Origin: Pseudodesulfovibrio portus
GTDB taxonomy: Bacteria; Desulfobacterota; Desulfovibrionia; Desulfovibrionales; Desulfovibrionaceae
Assembly (NCBI RefSeq): GCF_026000375.1
Contig: NZ_AP026708.1
Location: forward strand, 3,322,001-3,386,000
Direction: 5' to 3'
DNA: 64,000 nt
Below the pieces are notes generated by a model that was given only the letters and a program-made list of their open reading frames with translations, was not told the origin of the DNA and did no database searches. A program made the translations under genes and the position numbers. Below, piece by piece: positions 25,647 through 32,454 of the stretch. Each line of letters starts with the position of its first letter. Position 1 is the stretch's first letter.

Positions 25647-25790
25647 CCCTGTCCCGGATGGATCGGCCGTCCGGGGCAGGGCACACCCCCGGAGGGTGGC
25701 GTCATCGGCAATGGCGGATCGCACGGACGGCTGGTTGCCTCCGTAGGCGGACAGGAAGACAACCCGTAGCGGCACGATCAGGAGGCCAGG
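25647..25790 (+). ncRNA. structured 5' leader with possible ribosome-site sequestration
   Basis: The 144 nt before the TrfA-like gene fold into several helices. CCCTGTCCCGGA (25647-25658) pairs with TCCGGGGCAGGG (25670-25681) with one wobble. GATCG (25717-25721) pairs with CGATC (25775-25779), enclosing GGTTG (25733-25737) paired with CAACC (25760-25764). GCCTCC (25737-25742) can also pair exactly with GGAGGC (25781-25786), which is the ribosome-binding site. Two exclusive pairings that expose or hide the ribosome site are the hallmark of a riboswitch or other cis-regulator. I cannot assign a ligand class from memory. Confidence 0.5.
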
Positions 25791-26654
25791 ATGTTTGACT
25801 ATGCACATGGAAGCGATTCCAACGGCGCGTTTGTTTCGCTCAATTCCTATACCGCCGGGGAAACCGGATTCCTGGACGTGCCCAGGCCCCGCAAGGAGTT
25901 CCGCCAGCAGAAACTCGGCATCTATTTGCTCTCCGACCTCTTTTCCGCCTCGTTCATGGGCAAGTCCCATTTCGTCAAGGACAGGCAGCTCGTGGACCTT
26001 GCCCGGGACAAGCGCGTGTCCTTTACCGGCGAGACCTTTGACCAATGGGACCTGGACGTCCTGCTTTATTGTGCCATGCGTACCGTCACCAATCGGGACA
26101 GCCAGGGGAAAATACAGGTGAACCCCGCCGATGTGCTGCGTGAGACGGGGCTGCGCAATTTCGATGAGAACCGGGACCGGGTCTACGCCAGCCTGTTCCG
26201 CCTCCATACCGGTTCGCTGCTTATCGAGGGCAAGGGATACCGCTACATGACCCGCCTCATCGACCGCGTTCTGCTCGACCAGAGCAAGGAATGCTGCCTC
26301 GTGGAGGTGAACGGCGATGTGGTGAATTCCCTCCGCAACGAATGCAACCTGCGTCTGGCCGTGGAAAGTAGATTTTCCATGAAGCGCTCCGGTCTGGCCA
26401 AGTGGCTCCACGGTGCGGTCCTTGTCTTCAAGGGCGGCTTCAAGGCCGACATCGGCAGCCTGCATTCCCTGTGCGGCGCAAGCAACCGCACCCGTCATCT
26501 TTTCCCGCACATGCTGGGCAAGGCCCTGGCCTCCCTGGAAGAGGCCGGTGTGATCACATCCTGGCATATCGAAGGGCGGAAGCTCATGGTGTTGCCGGGA
26601 AGCCGGCAAATGATCGAGACCGCCTGCGGTTTCATCCCCTCCGGCACAGTCTGA
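25791..26654 (+). CDS. TrfA-like replication initiator homologue
   Basis: A 287-aa protein resembling plasmid replication initiators of the TrfA family (plasmid RK2). Matching features are DQWDLDVLLYCAMR after a short N-terminal region, LAKWLHGAVLVF near residue 202, DIGSLHSLCGAS, and the C-terminal winged-helix end KALASLEEAGVITSWHIEGRKLMVLP. TrfA binds iterons to open a plasmid origin. Here the gene sits in ordinary chromosome, with no iteron array, partition or mobilisation genes nearby, so it may be a domesticated DNA-binding regulator. A long structured leader precedes it, and its ribosome site AGGAGG is 5 nt before the ATG. Only 10 nt separate it from the NadB-like gene. Family is likely; function here is unknown. 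Confidence 0.65.
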   Translation: MFDYAHGSDSNGAFVSLNSYTAGETGFLDVPRPRKEFRQQKLGIYLLSDLFSASFMGKSHFVKDRQLVDLARDKRVSFTGETFDQWDLDVLLYCAMRTVTNRDSQGKIQVNPADVLRETGLRNFDENRDRVYASLFRLHTGSLLIEGKGYRYMTRLIDRVLLDQSKECCLVEVNGDVVNSLRNECNLRLAVESRFSMKRSGLAKWLHGAVLVFKGGFKADIGSLHSLCGASNRTRHLFPHMLGKALASLEEAGVITSWHIEGRKLMVLPGSRQMIETACGFIPSGTV

Positions 26655-26664
26655 GCCCATCTGC

Positions 26665-28242
26665 ATGTCCCGGATTCGTCAGGCATACCAAGCCCTGGTC
26701 ATCGGTTCCGGCGTGGCCGGGGCCTGCTGCGCCCTGCGCCTGGCCGATCAAGGCTATCACGTCGCCCTGCTTTCGGCCGGGGATTTTCTCGGCGACGGCA
26801 ACACCGCCTACGCCCAGGGCGGCATCGTCGGCCGGGGACAGGATGACACTCCTTCCCTGTTGTCCAAGGATATCATGCAGGCCGGTTGTCAACACAATCA
26901 CGTCAAGGCGGTCAACCATCTGGCCAAATGCGGTCCGGATGCCGTGCGTGAGATGCTGGTGGAACGGCTTCGGGTGCCGTTCGCCCGAAACGGGGACGGC
27001 AGCCTGGCCATGACCCGCGAGGGAGCGCATTCGGTCCACCGGGTCTTGTTCTGCGGCGACTACACCGGCAAGGCGATCATGGATTGTCTCGCCGAGGCGG
27101 TCCGCAATGAACCGAATATCCGGGTGATGACCCGGCGCACCGCAGTGGACCTGATCACCAGCCTGCACCACACGGGCAATCTTTCCTTCCGTTATTGCCG
27201 GACCAACCAGTGCCTCGGGGCCTACGTCTACAACCAGGACAGCAACGAGGTTGAAACCCTTCTTGCCGATTTCACCGTGCTTGCCACCGGGGGAGCGGGG
27301 CGATTGTTCCTCCACTCCACCAATGCCCAGTGCTCCCTCGGTGCGGCCATGGCCATGGCACATCGGGCAGGGGCGCGGATCATGAACGCCGAGTACGTCC
27401 AGTTCCATCCCACCGCACTCTTTCATCGGTCCAAACGGTTGTTCCTGATCACCGAGGCCATGCGCGGCGAAGGCGCACACCTGCTGGACCGCCGGGGAGA
27501 TCGGTTCATGGGCCGGTATGACGCCCGCCTGGAACTGGCCCCGCGCGACGTGGTGTCGCGGGCCATCGTGGACACCCTGCACCGTACCGGCGACGATTGC
27601 GTCTATCTCGACTGCCGCCCGGTGGAGCATGAACTGTCCGAGCGCTTTCCCACCATCCATGCCCGGTGCCGGGACATCGGCATCGACATCGACCGGGAAC
27701 CCATCCCCGTGGTTCCGGCAGCCCATTACCATTGCGGCGGCGTGTTTGCGGACATCAGCGGCCGCACGAGCCTGGACAGGCTCTATGCCGTGGGCGAGTG
27801 CAGTTGCACCGGGGTGCACGGGGCCAACAGGCTGGCCAGCACATCGTTGTTGGAAGGAGTGCTTTGGGGGCGCAACGCCGGGGACGCCATCGGTGCGCGG
27901 CTCGGCAGGGGCCGGAGCGCCAACCAGCGGATGCTCCGTTCCATCCCGGACTGGCAGCATCCCGGGCAGGTCCAGAACGAGGACCCGGCCCTCATCGCCC
28001 AGGACTGGATGAGCATCCGTTCGACCATGTGGAATTATGCGGGCATCAACCGGACCGAGCAACGGCTTGCCCGGGCCTGTGAGGACTTGCGGGTGCTCAT
28101 CAAGGACCTGACCAGTTTCTACAGGAAGACACCTCTTTCCAAGCCCCTCATCGATCTCTACCACGGTTGTTTTGCCGCCGGCATCATCGCCATGTCAGCC
28201 CGCAGCAACCGGCAGAGCCTGGGCTGCCATCATCTTCAGTAG
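26665..28242 (+). CDS. nadB: L-aspartate oxidase (NadB-like flavoprotein)
   Basis: A 525-aa member of the succinate dehydrogenase/aspartate oxidase flavoprotein family. FAD motif VIGSGVAGACCALRLADQG; TAYAQGGI; substrate-region signatures HSVHRVLFCGDYTGKAI, VLATGGAG, EYVQFHPTAL, EAMRGEGAHLLD and ELAPRDVVSRAIV; then PAAHYHCGGVFADISGRTS and TGVHGANRLASTSLLEGVLWG. These match NadB, which oxidises L-aspartate to iminoaspartate for NAD synthesis. nadA and nadC are not adjacent, and the final 60 residues are shorter than in many NadB proteins. A fumarate-reductase-like role is the alternative. Only 10 nt separate it from the TrfA-like gene, so they are probably one transcript. No strong ribosome site is visible. 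Confidence 0.78.
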   Translation: MSRIRQAYQALVIGSGVAGACCALRLADQGYHVALLSAGDFLGDGNTAYAQGGIVGRGQDDTPSLLSKDIMQAGCQHNHVKAVNHLAKCGPDAVREMLVERLRVPFARNGDGSLAMTREGAHSVHRVLFCGDYTGKAIMDCLAEAVRNEPNIRVMTRRTAVDLITSLHHTGNLSFRYCRTNQCLGAYVYNQDSNEVETLLADFTVLATGGAGRLFLHSTNAQCSLGAAMAMAHRAGARIMNAEYVQFHPTALFHRSKRLFLITEAMRGEGAHLLDRRGDRFMGRYDARLELAPRDVVSRAIVDTLHRTGDDCVYLDCRPVEHELSERFPTIHARCRDIGIDIDREPIPVVPAAHYHCGGVFADISGRTSLDRLYAVGECSCTGVHGANRLASTSLLEGVLWGRNAGDAIGARLGRGRSANQRMLRSIPDWQHPGQVQNEDPALIAQDWMSIRSTMWNYAGINRTEQRLARACEDLRVLIKDLTSFYRKTPLSKPLIDLYHGCFAAGIIAMSARSNRQSLGCHHLQ

Positions 28243-28382
28243 GGTCGCCTTTGGACACCAAGGCATACGGTCGTGTGTCTTTTTTACAAAGTTCAATTGG
28301 GTTTTTGGGGAAAGATGATTTTTCTATTTCGTTAACTAGATCAATTATTCAAGTCTGTTAGCCGTAAAATCTATTCCATAAA

Positions 28383-28398
28383 TTCACATTAATGTGAA
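28383..28398. promoter_or_regulatory. perfect 16-bp palindrome upstream of the Mop operon
   Basis: TTCACATTAATGTGAA reads the same on both strands, with TTCACA/TGTGAA half-sites. It lies 20 bp upstream of a possible -35 box and 180 bp before the molybdopterin-binding protein gene, in an unusually AT-rich stretch. Likely an operator for a dimeric regulator (CRP/FNR-type or TunR are candidates); identity not established. Confidence 0.5.
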
Positions 28399-28418
28399 AA
28401 AATTCGTCTAGAAGGCTG

Positions 28419-28447
28419 TTGACACGGATTCTAGTGCCACATAGGAA
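28419..28447 (+). promoter_or_regulatory. candidate sigma-70 promoter of the Mop operon
   Basis: A perfect TTGACA (28419-28424) is followed, after 17 bp, by TAGGAA (28442-28447), a weak -10 that would need an activator. The region 28243-28579 holds no gene. Confidence 0.4.
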
Positions 28448-28448
28448 T

Positions 28449-28466
28449 TATGTCTGTATGGACATA
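28449..28466. promoter_or_regulatory. inverted repeat at the predicted start of the Mop operon transcript
   Basis: TATGTC-N6-GACATA has perfect 6-bp arms and overlaps the expected transcription start, a typical repressor position. Confidence 0.4.
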
Positions 28467-28579
28467 CAACCGTGAGGGCTGTGGGATATCTGTGCCTGAC
28501 AGCTCAAAGTCCTGAATTAATGATTGAATTTTAAACGTTGCAGCGTAGTTCTTGTCAACAATATGGAGTCCGTAAACAG

Positions 28580-29596
28580 ATGAAAACCGTTCCAGTCCAA
28601 AAAGCCGTAGGCATGGTCCTGTGCCACGACATGACTCGCATCGTACCCGGTGAAACCAAGGGGCCCGCTTTTCGGAAGGGGCACGTCATCGCCGAAGAAG
28701 ATATTCCCATGCTCCTGGAAATCGGAAAGGAGCACGTCTACGTCCTCAACATGGAAAAGGGCCGCATTCACGAAAACGAAGCGGCGGCCCGGATAGCCAG
28801 GGCGGCAGCCGGGCCTGGCATCACCCTGACCGGCGTCTGCGAGGGGCGCATCAATCTGGAGGCCTCTCCGGGCCTGCTCGACGTAAATGTCGAGGCCCTG
28901 AACCGTATCAATTCCATCGAAGAGGTCGTGCTGGCGACCATGCACGACGGCATGCAGGTGACTGAAAAGCGCGCCGTGGCCGGAACCCGCGTGGTTCCCC
29001 TGGTCATCGACGAACGCAAGATCGAGCAGGTTGAGGAGATCTGCGCCGAGTATCCCTACGTGGTGGGCGTCAAGCAGTTCAAGCACCGCAAGGTCGGGCT
29101 GGTGACCACCGGCAGCGAGGTCTACAGCGGCCGCATCAAGGATAAGTTCGGTCCGGTCATCCGCAAGAAGTTTTCCCAGCTCGGCTCCACGGTCATGGAT
29201 CAGCGGCTGAGCTCGGACGATCCGGCCATGACCCGTGACGCCATCCTGGCCTTCATCGCCGAGGGCGCGGAGATGGTTGTGGTCACGGGCGGCATGTCGG
29301 TGGACCCGGACGACCAGACTCCCACGGCCATCCGGTCCACCGGGGCCGAAGTCGTCACCTACGGCTCGCCGACGTTTCCGGGCGTCATGTTCCTCTACGC
29401 CGACCTGGACGGGGTTCCCATCCTGGGGCTGCCCGGCTGCGTCATGTACTACAGGGCGTCCATTTTCGATCTGGTGGTTCCCCGTCTGCTGGCCGGTGAA
29501 ACGGTCACGCGCGAGGACATTGTGAGCTTGGGACACGGGGGGTTTTGTGCGACGTGCGACGTCTGCCGGTACCCCATATGTCCTTTCGGGAAATAA
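28580..29596 (+). CDS. molybdopterin-binding protein (MoeA/MogA-type domain) linked to Mop
   Basis: A 338-aa cytoplasmic protein whose C-terminal half is a MoCF (MoaB/MogA/MoeA G-type) domain: GLVTTGSEVYSGRIKDKFGPVI, DQRLSSDDPAMT, VVTGGMSVDPDDQTPTAIRSTG and GVPILGLPGCVMYYRASIFD. That domain binds molybdopterin. It lacks the full-length MoeA domains I-II, and its C-terminus has a cysteine group CATCDVCRYPICPFG. ATG 28580 is used because GGAG lies 11 nt upstream and the protein then starts MKTVPVQKAVGMVL, like relatives. It directly precedes the aldehyde oxidoreductase gene, so it probably delivers or modifies the molybdenum cofactor for that enzyme rather than acting as general MoeA. Confidence 0.85.
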   Translation: MKTVPVQKAVGMVLCHDMTRIVPGETKGPAFRKGHVIAEEDIPMLLEIGKEHVYVLNMEKGRIHENEAAARIARAAAGPGITLTGVCEGRINLEASPGLLDVNVEALNRINSIEEVVLATMHDGMQVTEKRAVAGTRVVPLVIDERKIEQVEEICAEYPYVVGVKQFKHRKVGLVTTGSEVYSGRIKDKFGPVIRKKFSQLGSTVMDQRLSSDDPAMTRDAILAFIAEGAEMVVVTGGMSVDPDDQTPTAIRSTGAEVVTYGSPTFPGVMFLYADLDGVPILGLPGCVMYYRASIFDLVVPRLLAGETVTREDIVSLGHGGFCATCDVCRYPICPFGK

Positions 29597-29662
29597 CATC
29601 CAAATTACGTCCCCACAGGACGCGAAAGCACGACAGTGACACATACAAGGAGGAATACTGTC

Positions 29663-32380
29663 ATGATCAAACTCAATCTTACGGTAAACGGAGCGCCCAA
29701 GCAGGTCATCTGCGATAAGGACGAAACGCTCGCCAATGTCCTGCGCGAGAATCTCGGTTTTACCAGTGTCAAGGTCGGTTGCGGAACCGGCCAGTGCGGC
29801 AGTTGTTCCGTCATCGTCGATGACAAGCTGGTGCGCTCCTGCTCCATGAAGATGGGCCGCGTCAAGGACGGTGCGACCGTCCTGACCACCGAGGGCATCG
29901 GTACTCCGGACAACCTGCATCCCATCCAGGTTTCCTGGATCGCCAATGGCGGCGCCCAGTGCGGTTTCTGCACTCCGGGCTTCATTGTGTCCACCTATGC
30001 GCTGATCAAGAGCAACCCCTCTCCGACGCGCGACGACATCCGCGACTGGTTCCAGAAATATCGCAATGCCTGCCGCTGCACGGGTTACAAGCAACTGGTG
30101 GACGCGGTCATGGACGCCGCCGCCGTCATGCGCGGCGACAAGCCCCTGGACGACCTGCTGTTCAAGATTCCCGAGGACGGCCGCATCTGGGGTTCCAAGT
30201 ATCCCCGTCCCACGGCTGTCGCCAAGGTCACGGGCACCCTGGACTATGGTGCGGACCTGGGCATCAAGATGCCCGCCGAGACCCTGAAGTGCGCCCTGGT
30301 GCAGGCCGAGGTCTCCCACGCCAAGATTCTGTCCATCGACACCTCCGAGGCCGAGAAGATGCCCGGCGTGGAAAAGGTCGTCACTCACAAGGACGTCAAG
30401 GGCAAGAACCGCATCACCGGTCTGATCACCTTCCCGAGCAACAAGGGCGACGGCTGGGACCGTCCCATCCTGTGCGACGAGAAGGTCTTCCAGTACGGTG
30501 ACGCCATCGCCATCGTCTGCGCCGATACCGAAAAGCACGCCAAGGAAGCCGCGGCCAAGGTCAAGGTGGAACTGGAACGGCTGCCCGAATACATGAGCGC
30601 CCCGGCCGCCATGGCCGACGACGCCATCGAGATTCACCCGGGCACGCCGAACGTCTACTACACCCAGAAGATTGCCAAGGGCGGGGAAACCGCGCCCATC
30701 TTCGATTCCGCCGACGTGGTCATGGAAGGCGACTTCTTCACCACCCGTCAGCCCCACATGCCCATCGAGCCGGACGTCGGATTCGCCTACCTGGACGACG
30801 AAGGCAAGCTGTGCATCCACTCCAAATCCATCGGCCTGCATCTGCACCTGTACATGATCGCTCCCGGTCTGGGCGTGGAGCCCGAAAACGGCGTCATGGT
30901 CCAGAACCCGACCGGCGGCACCTTCGGCTACAAGTTCTCCCCGACCATGGAAGCCCTGGTCGGCGCCGCCTGCCTGGCCACCGGCAAGCCGGTCTTCCTG
31001 GCCTACGACTGGTACCAGCAGCAGACCTACACGGGTAAGCGTTCCCCGCAGTTCACCACCGTGCGCATGGCCGCCGACAAGGAAGGCAAGCTGCTCGGCA
31101 TGGAGACCGACTGGACCGTGGACCATGGCCCGTACTCCGAGTTCGGCGACCTGCTGACGCTTCGCGGCGCGCAGTTCATTGGCGCGGGTTACGACATCGC
31201 CAACATTCGCGGCGAAGGCCGCACCGTGTGCACGAACCACGCCTGGGGCGCGGCTTTCCGCGGTTACGGCGGACCCGAGGCGGAATTCCCGTCCGAGGTC
31301 CTGATGGATGAGCTGGCCGAGAAGCTGGGCATGGATCCGCTGGATCTGCGCTACAAGAACGTGTACCGCAAGGGTTCCACCACTCCCACGGGTTGCGATC
31401 CCGAAGTGTACTCCCTGCCCGAGATGATCGACAAGCTGCGTCCCAAGTACGAGGAAGCCAAGAAGAAGGCCAAGGCCAATTCCACGGCCGAGGTCAAGCG
31501 CGGCGTGGGCATCGCCCTTGGCGTGTACGGTTCCGGCCTTGACGGCCCGGATACCGCCGAGGCCGACGTCCGTCTCGAGGAAGACGGCTCCGTGACCGTT
31601 CTGACCTGCTGGCACGACCACGGGCAGGGCGCTGACATGGGCGTGCTGGGCACGGCTCACGAAACCCTGCGTCCCCTGGGCCTGAAGCCCGAGCAGATCA
31701 AGCTGCATCTCAACGACACCCGGTATTGCCCGAACGGCGGCCCGGCGGGCGGTTCCCGCTCCCAGGTCGTGGTCGGCAACGCCATCCGTGTGGGCTGCGA
31801 GATGCTGATGGCCGCCATGAACAAGCCTGACGGCACGTTCCGCACCTACCAGGAGATGGTGGACGAGAAGATCGACCTGCTGCATCACGGCAAGTGGTCG
31901 GCTCCGGCCAACAACTGCGACGAGAACGGCCAGGGCAAGCCCTTTGCCTGCTACATGTACGGCCTGTGCATGGCCGAGGTCGCCGTGGAAATCGCCACCG
32001 GCAATACCACTGTGGAACATCTGACCTTCGTGGCCGACGTGGGCAAGGTCAACAACTTCCTGGTTGTTGACGGCCAGATCTACGGAGGCATGGCCCAGGC
32101 TGTCGGCCTGGCCCTGTCCGAGAACTACGAGGATATCAAGAAGCACTCCACCATGAAGGGTGCCGGTTTCCCGTACATCAAGCAGATTCCGGACGACATG
32201 GAGATCATCTACGTCGAGTCCCAGCGGCCCGACGGCCCGCACGGCGCGTCCGGCGTTGGCGAGATTCCGCTGTGCGTCCCGCACCCGGCGATCATCAACG
32301 GCATCTACAACGCATGCGGCGTGCGTATCCGCGAGCTGCCCGCCCTGCCTGAAAAGGTGCTGGCAGGCCTGAAAGGCTAA
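29663..32380 (+). CDS. mop: molybdenum aldehyde oxidoreductase (Mop, xanthine oxidase family)
   Basis: A 905-aa enzyme closely resembling the Desulfovibrio gigas aldehyde oxidoreductase, which oxidises aldehydes to carboxylic acids. The first [2Fe-2S] domain begins with C40 in CGTGQCGSC; the second has CGFCTPGF and NACRCTGYK. The molybdopterin part starts near residue 175 (GRIWGSKYPRPTAVAKVTGT) and includes RGYGGPEAEF, the cofactor loop GGPAGGSRSQVV and the catalytic glutamate E867 in GVGEIPL. No FAD domain is present, as in the D. gigas enzyme. AGGAGG lies 8 nt before ATG 29663. It is the enzyme around which the following nine genes are arranged. The aldehydes could come from the alcohol dehydrogenases encoded upstream. 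Confidence 0.96.
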   Translation: MIKLNLTVNGAPKQVICDKDETLANVLRENLGFTSVKVGCGTGQCGSCSVIVDDKLVRSCSMKMGRVKDGATVLTTEGIGTPDNLHPIQVSWIANGGAQCGFCTPGFIVSTYALIKSNPSPTRDDIRDWFQKYRNACRCTGYKQLVDAVMDAAAVMRGDKPLDDLLFKIPEDGRIWGSKYPRPTAVAKVTGTLDYGADLGIKMPAETLKCALVQAEVSHAKILSIDTSEAEKMPGVEKVVTHKDVKGKNRITGLITFPSNKGDGWDRPILCDEKVFQYGDAIAIVCADTEKHAKEAAAKVKVELERLPEYMSAPAAMADDAIEIHPGTPNVYYTQKIAKGGETAPIFDSADVVMEGDFFTTRQPHMPIEPDVGFAYLDDEGKLCIHSKSIGLHLHLYMIAPGLGVEPENGVMVQNPTGGTFGYKFSPTMEALVGAACLATGKPVFLAYDWYQQQTYTGKRSPQFTTVRMAADKEGKLLGMETDWTVDHGPYSEFGDLLTLRGAQFIGAGYDIANIRGEGRTVCTNHAWGAAFRGYGGPEAEFPSEVLMDELAEKLGMDPLDLRYKNVYRKGSTTPTGCDPEVYSLPEMIDKLRPKYEEAKKKAKANSTAEVKRGVGIALGVYGSGLDGPDTAEADVRLEEDGSVTVLTCWHDHGQGADMGVLGTAHETLRPLGLKPEQIKLHLNDTRYCPNGGPAGGSRSQVVVGNAIRVGCEMLMAAMNKPDGTFRTYQEMVDEKIDLLHHGKWSAPANNCDENGQGKPFACYMYGLCMAEVAVEIATGNTTVEHLTFVADVGKVNNFLVVDGQIYGGMAQAVGLALSENYEDIKKHSTMKGAGFPYIKQIPDDMEIIYVESQRPDGPHGASGVGEIPLCVPHPAIINGIYNACGVRIRELPALPEKVLAGLKG

Positions 32381-32454
32381 CAACAAATAACAGGGAGCGG
32401 TCCATGCGCTGCATGGGCCGCTTTCTTTCTTCTCCATAGACGGCAGGGAAAAGC

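Noticed and set aside
25527-26654. Integrated plasmid or replication origin at the TrfA-like gene
   Set aside because: No iterons, DnaA boxes, partition or mobilisation genes could be found; codon use and GC match the surroundings.
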